A stretch of 5,654 nt of DNA from Thiohalomonas sp. (GTDB lineage: Bacteria > Pseudomonadota > Gammaproteobacteria > GRL18): positions 1 to 5,654 of the forward strand of contig JAIVER010000102.1 in NCBI GenBank assembly GCA_023864145.1, given 5' to 3'. The translations under genes were made by a program, and so were the position numbers. Positions 1 to 5,604 of the stretch are shown one piece after another. Position 1 is the first letter of the stretch; each line of letters opens with the position of its first letter. The notes beneath the pieces were generated by a model. It had not been told where the DNA came from. It searched no databases and was given only the letters and a program-made list of their open reading frames with translations.

Positions 1-67
1 CATGGGCTGTGAGAGTAATTTGCGTCATTGGATAATTTTGATCTTCTTCTCTATGAAAATCAAGCAT
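1..67 (-). CDS. 5' end of an unidentified ORF inside the terminal element (runs off the window)
   Basis: Within the repeat arm, one minus-strand frame is open from an ATG at 67-65 to the window edge, giving 22 codons beginning MLDFHREEDQNYPM. The identical sequence occurs at 5588-5654 (+). I do not recognise the peptide. Its position just inside a putative IS end suggests the N-terminus of the element's transposase or accessory protein. No clear Shine-Dalgarno is visible. The ATG overlaps the stop of a six-codon ORF (MTYENA), so translation could be coupled. It also lies in a hairpin. The opposite strand has an open frame over the same bases, so coding is not certain. Confidence 0.4.
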   Translation of the reverse strand, partial: MLDFHREEDQNYPMTQITLTAH

Positions 68-75
68 TTTCATAG
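51..75. repeat. Subterminal hairpin of the terminal element, left copy
   Basis: CTATGAAAAT, a 5-base spacer CAAGC, then ATTTTCATAG form a perfect 10-bp stem. The structure starts about 10 bases inside the inferred element terminus and covers the start codon of the element's ORF. In an RNA entering the element from outside, the hairpin would hide that start codon. The hairpin is seen directly; its role is inferred. Confidence 0.75.
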
Positions 76-359
76 GTCATGGGTATAGGTGCCATAATCG
101 ACAACGCAATAATTCTACGTTCCAGTTGTACTTGATCAACCGTAATGGTACGGGCTTTTAGTTGCTCCTGTGTTTGACTGAAATGCTGGAATAAAATTTC
201 TGCGGTATTTTCCTGAAGAGGATAGAGTGTGGGGCAAGATAAACCATACTCTTGACTCATTTGAGTCACTGAACCATGTAACACTTGGTTTACCAATACC
301 TTTGCGCTAAACTCTATTTTCTGGGAAGTCCTTAAATCAGTGTTGTGCAAGCCTGTCAC
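60..359 (-). pseudogene. Helix-turn-helix transposase-like protein, N-terminal fragment cut by an insertion
   Basis: The reading frame starts at GTG 359-357 behind a strong AGGAGG seven bases upstream, and ends at a TGA supplied by the inserted element. About 91 residues are native, and the last eight (about PMTYENA) come from the repeat. Residues about 12-55 (SQKIEFSAKVLVNQVLHGSV, then TQMSQEYGLSCPTLYPLQ) have the form of a DNA-binding helix-turn-helix as found at the start of transposases and transposon regulators. A Q/E-rich helical stretch follows, ending in RRIIALSIMAP, where the protein breaks. I do not know the exact family name. The gene sits between the terminal element and the broken pyk, and probably belongs to the element that truncated pyk. 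It could instead be a host regulator, but the mobile-element context argues against that. Confidence 0.55.
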
Positions 360-480
360 GGGTATTCCTCCTGGATAAATTGTCTGGTAACAATATTATT
401 ATCTCAGAACACGGGTTTGATGACTTCCTTTTTTATTGCTGAGCTCAGAAAACTGTAAAGCGGGGTTGAGCTGTCCCCTA
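88..480 (-). mobile_element. Remnant of the element that carries the HTH gene and truncates pyk
   Basis: Pyruvate kinase homology stops at the AKI codons (479-487). From 478 downward the minus strand reads GGGGACAGCTCAACCCC, which is GC-rich at its ends and unlike pyk. About 100 bases further comes the HTH gene with its own ribosome site. This is the layout of an insertion sequence: terminus, short leader, transposase start. The left side of the element is lost to the terminal element at 87. A 10-bp palindrome CTGAGCTCAG lies in the leader at 439-448. The break in homology is visible; calling 478-480 the exact element end is inference, because the other end and target duplication are out of view. 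Confidence 0.4.
367..372 (-). promoter_or_regulatory. Ribosome binding site of the HTH gene (selects the GTG start)
   Basis: On the minus strand AGGAGG is followed by seven bases and then GTG at 359-357. The near-perfect Shine-Dalgarno and ideal spacing make GTG the start, and no ATG is available in this frame. Confidence 0.7.
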
Positions 481-1143
481 TTTTGGCAATAACAAATGGG
501 TTATAACCCATTTCTTTAGCCGCTTTTTTTAGAACAATAATATCTTCTTTATTGGGCACAAACGACTGGCTGATCGCGTCAACACTCTGTTTTAAAGCAA
601 ACTCAAGGCAGTCTCTGTCATAAGCAGTAAAAGCACTAAACCCCAGATCAATACCTGGTAAATTCAAGCCTTTTCGTGAACGTAACTCTCCACCGGCTCG
701 AATTTCACAAACCACATCCTGAGCTTCAACTTTAGTCACCAGTAGAGAAATTAAACCATCATTCAAAAATAATTTATCACCCACTTTGACGGTACATGGC
801 AATTCATTAAAGCTCAGTGAAACACGATGTTGATCACCTAAAATATTTTCAGTCGTTAAAATGATCTGTTCGGCATTTTGTAATTCAATAGGCTCTTCTT
901 TTAACTCACCAATACGCATTTTAGGTCCAGGCAGATCAGCCATAATGGCCAGAGGCTGTCCTGTTTTTTCTGCTGCAGCCCTCAATTTTTTTATAGTTTC
1001 ACCATGACTGGTAAAGTCACCATGAGAAAAGTTAAGTCTGGCGACATTCATCCCTGCACGTAACAATGCATCCATCATTTCAGGTGAATCTGTTGCCGGC
1101 CAATGGTACAGATAATTTTTGTCTTATTTGCAGGGTATCTCAT
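404..1143 (-). pseudogene. pyk: Pyruvate kinase, frameshifted and C-terminally truncated
   Basis: Pyruvate kinase converts PEP and ADP to pyruvate and ATP in the cytosol. The true start is ATG 1143-1141 (MRYPANKTKIICTIG), with a loosely spaced AGGA about 13 bases upstream. One G is missing in the minus-strand CCGGCAAC context at 1098-1099 (GGC CGG CAA instead of GGC CCG GCA). Restoring it joins CTIGPATDSPE to the long frame MMDALLRAGMNVARLNFSHG. Visible family motifs are NVARLNFSHG (substrate/K+ site), ADLPGPKMRIG, the B-domain (VGDKLFLNDG), LNLPGIDLG and SQSFVPNKEDI. The sequence stays pyruvate kinase up to FVIAKI (about residue 222 of a usual 470-480), where the family has AKIE. The last 24 codons (GDSSTPLY onward, stop at 404) are foreign. 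The A-domain remainder and C-domain are absent, so this copy cannot make active enzyme. The frameshift could be a sequencing error; the truncation is independent of it. Confidence 0.93.
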
Positions 1144-1202
1144 AACTAGCTACTATTCCTTTGTGGATTTCCATTATTACTATAATTTAGACTTTAGCAG
1201 CT

Positions 1203-1232
1203 AATTTAAGCACCTTTTATGAGATATATCAA
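1203..1232 (-). promoter_or_regulatory. Candidate promoter of the pyruvate kinase gene
   Basis: On the minus strand TTGATA (1232-1227) and TAAATT (1208-1203) are separated by 18 bases, resembling sigma-70 -35 and -10 boxes (five and four of six consensus bases). The start codon is about 60 bases downstream. The DNA is very AT-rich, so chance matches are common. The 19-bp palindrome lies 10 bases upstream of the -35 box. Confidence 0.35.
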
Positions 1233-1241
1233 AATAGTAGT

Positions 1242-1260
1242 TTATGTAAACTTTACATAA
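1242..1260. promoter_or_regulatory. Perfect 19-bp palindrome, candidate operator between pyk and PPi-PEPCK
   Basis: TTATGTAAACTTTACATAA has two perfect 9-base arms around one central base, typical of a binding site for a dimeric repressor or activator. It lies in the divergent region, 98 bases upstream of the pyk start and 198 bases upstream of the PPi-PEPCK start, beside a candidate pyk promoter. I cannot assign the regulator: the TGTAAA/TTTACA half-sites do not match the FNR, LexA or CRP consensus. The rest of 1144-1458 is AT-rich and contains no ORF or RNA gene that I can support. Confidence 0.55.
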
Positions 1261-1280
1261 TAAAAGCTATCTTTTTGAAT
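1252..1280 (+). promoter_or_regulatory. Weak candidate promoter for PPi-PEPCK overlapping the palindrome
   Basis: TTTACA (1252-1257), 17 bases, then TTGAAT (1275-1280) give partial -35/-10 matches. The -35 box is formed by the right arm of the palindrome, so a bound protein would block it. A second weak choice is TTGGAC (1392-1397), 17 bases, TATTAA (1415-1420), nearer the gene. Neither is strong, and the transcript start cannot be decided from sequence alone. Confidence 0.22.
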
Positions 1281-1404
1281 TAAAACAAGTATTTTTAAAC
1301 TTAGATGTATTACTATATTCTTATATGTTTCCATTCATTTAAAATAATGATCAAATCTGGTAAATTACACCCTTTTAAAATTCCAACATCCTTGGACAAC
1401 TACG

Positions 1405-1426
1405 TTAATAGCAATATTAATAGCAA
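1405..1426 (+). repeat. Short tandem direct repeat in the PPi-PEPCK leader
   Basis: TTAATAGCAA occurs at 1405-1414 and again at 1417-1426, one helical turn (12 bases) apart, 33 bases upstream of the PPi-PEPCK start codon. It may be a protein-binding repeat or chance in AT-rich DNA. Confidence 0.4.
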
Positions 1427-1458
1427 CGCCAAATAACGATGCAAAGGTACTTTATAAG

Positions 1459-4400
1459 ATGGATTTAACTAAATCAATAGGCTTACACACCAATAATAAT
1501 AAACTTGAAGCCGAAGAAGAAAAAAAGCGTCTGCAGCTTTATATTAATCTAAAGCTGCATTCCTCCGGGCTACCTGCTTGTGAAGCAAAAGACTGCGATA
1601 ATGATTTTTTCTCCATTGCTGATGATCTTTTGCAAAGCTATCGTGAAAAATCACGCTTATTATCACAATATCTCTGCCCTGCTGACCAACGTATTCAGGA
1701 CTTTCTGAATGATTACTTAAGCGACAGCGGCAGCGATAATCAGCCTTTATTACCATCCAATACCTTAATATTAGACCGGCATGGTGTTGCGCGCGAACTC
1801 TCATTACCTGCCGATGGGGATTATTTTGAATCTGAATTTGTTAAAAGCTTCCGTGTCAGTCAGGGGGTTTTACATAATACCTCTCGTGATCGTCGAACCA
1901 CTGCCGGCTCTTTCCATATTTCTGAAGGCGGCTTACCTATTCCCGGTGATAAAAAAGCAGTGCCAAAAATAGCCTATGCCAACTTACTGCACGAAGCATT
2001 AAATCCACCTGAAGAATTAATGAATCTGCCTTTTACCTCAAATCAGCCAAAGAAAGCTCATAGCTTTGCTTCATTATTATTGCGCCCTGTTGTCTGCCCT
2101 GAGATACCCGGTATTGAAGCGGAAAAAACAATGGAAATCCGCTTTTTCGCACCCGGTACATTGAGCAGTAATTTAGATTTTGTGGAAAGTATTTTTGGCA
2201 ATGCCGGCAATCCAAGTTTGTCTGAGAATGATGCTGGTCTGGATATTCAACACTGGGTTGGTCATACCGGTTGTGTCATCCTGGCACCTCATTTAGTCCG
2301 TATGAAGAAAAAAGATCTGGGCTTACCGCATATTGATAATGCCACAGAGCGTCAGAAGCACGATGAAATGTGCTGGGAAAATGAAGATGATCTCTATAAT
2401 AATGGTCAGCCATTTAAAATCACCGCAAGAGATATGCGAGGCCTTATTGTTACAATCCTGGCTGATAATTATTTTGGCTATTGTAAAAAAGAAGTCAAAA
2501 CACAGATCAGTTATTCAAGCAACTTATTTGGACTGGCTGAAGAAGAGCATGCTGGTGGTGCTTTAGCCTTTCCTCGCCATAATCATGGTGAAGAATTCGG
2601 TAAAGACACACGCACAAAAAATACTGAATACAAATTTTCTGAAGTCATTGCAAAGTATGCCGATATCATGGAACTTCAAGAAAAAGGTTATGCCATTGAT
2701 AAAAACTTCCCGGAAATTATCTATGTGCCTGAAATCGATTTAAAAATGGATCTCAATGAGCAGGAAGTCACCTGGACTTATGACGGTCAACAGCAAATGA
2801 TCAAGCTCAAACCGGGCAAAATTTATATGCACCCCAGCGGCTATCGTATCGCCATGGAAAAACACCCCAAAGCACCTTCATGGCGTATTGTAGGTACAGA
2901 TGCAGAAGGTACTTTCTGTCACAAACCCAGTACCGTTTCCGGTGGTGGTAAGTCAGAGATATCTAAGGCCATTGATGATGCCGTTATTTATGGCCCGTTA
3001 TTTGTCAACAAGCTTGATAATGCCATGAAAAAAATGGATGAGATCATGAGCTATGATTATTCTCATCGTTATATTGATGAATTTGCACCTGATTATACCG
3101 ACAAACCACCTCGTTCACCGTTGAGTATGGACAGAAGTTTAGGGTCTATGATCAAAATGCTCACACCTTCTGAGGAAAAATTTACCTCAGAATACAATAG
3201 CTGGCTGGACACTATTCCAGAATCAATAAAGGCACTGGCCTTTGTTATTAAACGCTTCTATCGTCCATCCTGGGGTAGTAAGTGGAAGAAATATTTTACC
3301 GTCGATATGGTTGATGGCGTACAGGGACACGAATTAAAATATCAGGACAGACAGCTTATTATGTCCTATTTACGTGTTGGCTTTGATCAGGACGGAGCAT
3401 GGCGTATCTTTAAAATGCGTCAGGATTATGTGGTCGCTGAAAAACTTCAAATGGAAGATGATATTACCGCTTCTGTTGTGGTACCGGCTAAGAAGCTGAT
3501 TAATATGCCGGAAAAAAACACACATGAATGTGTTAAATTGATTAAAAACTGTGAATATCGCTTATTCCAGAGACCTGATGACGCAATCATTAAAGGCTTT
3601 GATAAACAAACAGAACTTGAGATGTCCATGCCCGGCAATTTTTTTGCCAACTACCATCCTCTGACACCGGCAGAATTAAAAGAACTCACCGAAGATCAGG
3701 TTGAATTTGATAAGTATACGCCGCCTATGCGCGATTTCTTATTAGATAGTCTGGCTAATGGTAAAACTACAGTGTCATCGGCTCACCCATTAATGGTTAA
3801 CGGCGCACCCAGTAAAAATCCACGATATTTACAGTTACGCTCTGATCTGGCCAACCCAGTTAAAAAATATCTGGCTGAAATCAGTGCCCGCTTACACCGA
3901 CGTGCACCATTAAACGAAGCGATTAGTTTCCCGGTTGATGCGGTATTAACCGGTCGTAGAAACAATCCACCCGAGCCAGAAGCCGGCATGCGCTCTTTAG
4001 CCGTTTATAATCCTATTCACTATCAGGAACTACCTGAACTGTTTATGGAATTTATCTGCAGCCTGACCGGCAAATCACCTTCTACTACTGGCGCCGGCTC
4101 AGAAGGTGCCTTAACCAAAGGACCGTTTAATGCGCTCTTACCAACGGCTGATGTTAATAATGCACTGGTTTCCTATATTCTGACTGATTATTCAGGCTTT
4201 AGCAGTGCTGCCGGTTATATTGGTCCTCATACTAAAGTGAACCATGATATCAGTTTAATTATTCCCGAAATCTGGGCACAGCTGAAACCTGAGAAAAGAC
4301 GCCCTGATTACCTCATTAGTAAAGGCCAATTAGAAAAACTGGAAGACTTTGAACATAATAGCGAAACCGTTCTTGCCAGTCGCTTAGGCTATCGCATTAC

Positions 4401-4929
4401 CAGCTTATTTGTTCACGGATTTTTCGGTAAGATTTTTGATAATCCATCAGCAGTATTTGATGAAAGTATTTTATGTCCTGAAACTCAAAAGATGGATGAT
4501 TTTGTTGACGGTATTAATAATATCGTTGAAGCACAGCAAAAAGTCGCACAAAACTATATTGATGATGGCTCTATTGAGCAGGCCTGTCCTCCACTTAAAG
4601 CCTTATTACATATTATGGCCACTGGTGAATACGAAGGAAAAGATGTTCATCACCCTGAGATCAGAGCCATGTTTACTCGTGATGCTTTACTGTCATCTGA
4701 CTGGTATCATAGACGTCTGGAAGTGAAACAGGAGCGTGATATTGCTTTATGGAAGCGCCATATCAATTATCTGATTAATTATCTTGAGCGCGAAAGTCAT
4801 GCAGAAGAAGCTAAACGCCTGAAAATTTCTAAGCAATTAAAAATTGCTGAAGAGAAGTTAGTACAGGTTTCTGATAAAGCTTATCTTGAGGATTTAGTCG
4901 GTACTTTGGGTGCCGATCCAATGGCATAG
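1459..4929 (+). CDS. PPi-dependent phosphoenolpyruvate carboxykinase (diphosphate type)
   Basis: This 1156-residue soluble protein (about 130 kDa) matches in length and motifs the PPi-PEPCK family described from Propionibacterium freudenreichii and Entamoeba histolytica. That enzyme interconverts PEP, CO2 and phosphate with oxaloacetate and pyrophosphate in the cytosol, so oxaloacetate formation yields PPi instead of ATP or GTP. Classical PEPCKs are only about 530-620 residues. Visible conserved-looking blocks are MEIRFFAPGTLSSN (from 225), HWVGHTG (265-271), EEEHAGGALAFPRHNHGEEF (361-380), CHKPSTVSGGGKSEISK (487-503) and TGAGSEGALTKGPFNALL (877-894). GGGK (K498) resembles a shortened phosphate-binding loop, but the nucleotide-kinase GxxxxGKT form is absent, as expected for a PPi user. 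The C-terminus (from about 1096) is charged and helical. There is no signal peptide or membrane segment. ATG 1459 is supported by AAGG 11 bases upstream. The frame is intact, unlike all neighbours. I recalled the family from memory without alignment; the specific substrate is inferred from family membership. Confidence 0.85.
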   Translation: MDLTKSIGLHTNNNKLEAEEEKKRLQLYINLKLHSSGLPACEAKDCDNDFFSIADDLLQSYREKSRLLSQYLCPADQRIQDFLNDYLSDSGSDNQPLLPSNTLILDRHGVARELSLPADGDYFESEFVKSFRVSQGVLHNTSRDRRTTAGSFHISEGGLPIPGDKKAVPKIAYANLLHEALNPPEELMNLPFTSNQPKKAHSFASLLLRPVVCPEIPGIEAEKTMEIRFFAPGTLSSNLDFVESIFGNAGNPSLSENDAGLDIQHWVGHTGCVILAPHLVRMKKKDLGLPHIDNATERQKHDEMCWENEDDLYNNGQPFKITARDMRGLIVTILADNYFGYCKKEVKTQISYSSNLFGLAEEEHAGGALAFPRHNHGEEFGKDTRTKNTEYKFSEVIAKYADIMELQEKGYAIDKNFPEIIYVPEIDLKMDLNEQEVTWTYDGQQQMIKLKPGKIYMHPSGYRIAMEKHPKAPSWRIVGTDAEGTFCHKPSTVSGGGKSEISKAIDDAVIYGPLFVNKLDNAMKKMDEIMSYDYSHRYIDEFAPDYTDKPPRSPLSMDRSLGSMIKMLTPSEEKFTSEYNSWLDTIPESIKALAFVIKRFYRPSWGSKWKKYFTVDMVDGVQGHELKYQDRQLIMSYLRVGFDQDGAWRIFKMRQDYVVAEKLQMEDDITASVVVPAKKLINMPEKNTHECVKLIKNCEYRLFQRPDDAIIKGFDKQTELEMSMPGNFFANYHPLTPAELKELTEDQVEFDKYTPPMRDFLLDSLANGKTTVSSAHPLMVNGAPSKNPRYLQLRSDLANPVKKYLAEISARLHRRAPLNEAISFPVDAVLTGRRNNPPEPEAGMRSLAVYNPIHYQELPELFMEFICSLTGKSPSTTGAGSEGALTKGPFNALLPTADVNNALVSYILTDYSGFSSAAGYIGPHTKVNHDISLIIPEIWAQLKPEKRRPDYLISKGQLEKLEDFEHNSETVLASRLGYRITSLFVHGFFGKIFDNPSAVFDESILCPETQKMDDFVDGINNIVEAQQKVAQNYIDDGSIEQACPPLKALLHIMATGEYEGKDVHHPEIRAMFTRDALLSSDWYHRRLEVKQERDIALWKRHINYLINYLERESHAEEAKRLKISKQLKIAEEKLVQVSDKAYLEDLVGTLGADPMA

Positions 4930-4943
4930 TAATACTATGAATT

Positions 4944-4974
4944 AGCCCGGAATATGACTCACAGATCCCGGGCT
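4944..4974 (+). terminator. Hairpin just after PPi-PEPCK, terminator-like but without a T-tract
   Basis: AGCCCGG (4944-4950) pairs perfectly with CCGGGCT (4968-4974) around a 17-base loop, starting 14 bases after the stop codon. No run of T follows on either strand, so it is not a standard intrinsic terminator. It could protect the mRNA 3' end or assist termination. A T-rich stretch (5009-5018) lies 35 bases further on. Confidence 0.35.
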
Positions 4975-5011
4975 GATAACGCTGAGTGTTCACCCTGAAT
5001 CAGTGCCATTT

Positions 5012-5131
5012 TTATTTTAATAACTTTGCCAATTCAGGTTTGCAAGAACCGCAATTCATCCCGGCTTTAAGATATTCAGCAATTCCATCAACAGTATTCA
5101 AACCATCTGACCTGATTAAGATATGAATATC
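5012..5131 (-). pseudogene. C-terminal remnant of a BFD-like [2Fe-2S] domain protein (NasA/NirB type)
   Basis: The minus frame that ends at TAA 5014-5012 encodes RSDGLNTVDGIAEYLKAG followed by MNCGSCKPELAKLLK. The NCGSCxPEL motif is the second cysteine pair of the bacterioferritin-associated-ferredoxin-like domain. It is found at the very C-terminus of assimilatory nitrate reductase NasA and inside nitrite reductase NirB. The stop directly after the motif favours a NasA-type C-terminus. Upstream the frame meets TGA at 5134-5132, and the first CxC pair of the domain is not found in any frame, so homology ends near 5115-5130. Only about 33 residues remain, and they cannot form a cluster-binding domain. 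Loss of the 5' part may be linked to the IS630 insertion beyond it. This remnant is too short for automatic gene calling. Confidence 0.6.
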
Positions 5132-5203
5132 TCAGCAAAAGAACTCCGCCAGATTTTAAATGATAAATTTATTGCACCACTAGTTATTAAACCTAGTGCC
5201 TAA
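5123..5203 (+). CDS. Possible truncated small ORF, unidentified
   Basis: A plus-strand frame from ATG 5123 reads MNISAKELRQILNDKF and continues IAPLVIKPSA to a TAA at 5201-5203. That stop is at the inferred edge of the IS630 element (TA at 5194-5195, then GTGCCTAAACAC). It looks like a protein N-terminus cut by the insertion, since the last three codons would be IS sequence. There is no convincing ribosome site, and the ORF is only 26 codons, so it may be chance. I do not recognise a family. Confidence 0.2.
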   Translation: MNISAKELRQILNDKFIAPLVIKPSA

Positions 5204-5567
5204 ACACATTAATTTTGACCGATTAACTTGTCATATGCCCGAGTCAATTTACTTCGAGCAGCATCCACATTAAACATCCAGTTAATCGTCGCTTTCTTCT
5301 GGTTTTGTTGTGATTCCCATGCGGCTAATTCACTTATCAGAAATGCTCTATCTTCCATTCGACGATTCAAACACTGTTGATTCATATTACCAATTTCTAT
5401 CTCAACCATATTTAAGCAACTAGCATGTTTAGGCGTATAATTGAACTCCAGTCGTCGTAGTATTCTACGGGCTTCCTTAGGAGGAAAAGCCTTATATAAT
5501 GATGCAGGGCGATGTGTACAATAGTTATCCATAAACACTCGAACAACGTCTGCATCTGGGTAGTGTA
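5196..5567 (-). mobile_element. IS630-family insertion sequence, 3' part only
   Basis: The transposase fragment is followed, after its stop, by TGTGTTTAGGCAC and then TA (5195-5194), which I take as the element's right end with its TA target. A 6-bp inverted repeat, CACTAG (5178-5183) and CTAGTG (5193-5198), straddles the boundary. The 5' part of the element is missing from the window because the terminal repeat begins at 5568. The family is clear from the protein; the exact end is inferred. Confidence 0.6.
5209..5567 (-). pseudogene. IS630-family transposase, C-terminal fragment
   Basis: The open minus frame runs from the repeat junction (codons HYPDADVVRV) to TAA 5211-5209; the usable internal start at 5538 is not the native one. 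It encodes the C-terminal third of a DDE transposase of the IS630 (Tc1/mariner-like) family, which cuts and joins DNA at TA sites. Diagnostic motifs are FMDNYCTHRPASLYKAFPP (D of MDN is the second catalytic acid) and YTPKHASCLNMVEIEIG (E of NMVE is the third). They are followed by the conserved tail with RRMEDR, AAWE and ATINWMF. The usual SWLN is SCLN here. About 200 or more N-terminal residues with the first catalytic Asp are missing, and upstream the frame hits a stop inside the inserted repeat, so the copy is dead. The clean break at TA shows that it was itself an insertion target. Confidence 0.92.
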
Positions 5568-5579
5568 TATACCCATGAC

Positions 5580-5604
5580 CTATGAAAATGCTTGATTTTC
5601 ATAG
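5580..5604. repeat. Subterminal hairpin of the terminal element, right copy
   Basis: CTATGAAAAT, loop GCTTG, ATTTTCATAG form the same 10-bp perfect stem as in the left arm. The ATG at 5588-5590 lies at the top of the stem and loop. Confidence 0.75.

Larger units (their letters stand above)
1..87. repeat. Left arm of perfect 87-bp terminal inverted repeat
   Basis: Bases 1-87 are the exact reverse complement of 5568-5654. The match stops at 87/88 (the next base differs: g at 88 against a at 5567, which would need c). Inside the window the arm abuts a broken HTH gene here and a broken IS630 transposase at the right. The shared sequence therefore looks like the same end of one insertion element inserted twice in opposite orientation, with the rest of each copy outside the window. 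The junction carries TA (86-87), a possible duplicated target dinucleotide, and the element would then begin TACCCATGACC on the minus strand. The identity and junctions are seen directly; the IS interpretation is inferred. Confidence 0.93.

Noticed and set aside
1144..1458. tRNA, riboswitch or small RNA in the divergent intergenic region
   Set aside because: I saw no cloverleaf, no known aptamer core and no hairpin followed by a T-run; only the palindrome and the short direct repeat stand out.
1544..1804. Minus-strand open frame of 86 codons inside the PPi-PEPCK gene
   Set aside because: It lies wholly within the long plus-strand gene, has no ribosome site that I can see and no recognisable motif, so it is a shadow frame. 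The same applies to the frames at 2033-2215, 3447-3650 and 3783-3989 (-).
2935..2985. GGGKS as a classical ATP/GTP P-loop
   Set aside because: The Walker A pattern GxxxxGK[ST] is not complete (SGGGKSE lacks the first glycine spacing), and overall length and motifs fit the PPi-dependent family rather than ATP- or GTP-PEPCK.
4409..4726. Plus-strand 105-codon frame overlapping the end of PPi-PEPCK
   Set aside because: It is the out-of-frame shadow of a clearly coding, uninterrupted gene. The frames at 1781-1972 and 2333-2566 (+) are rejected for the same reason.
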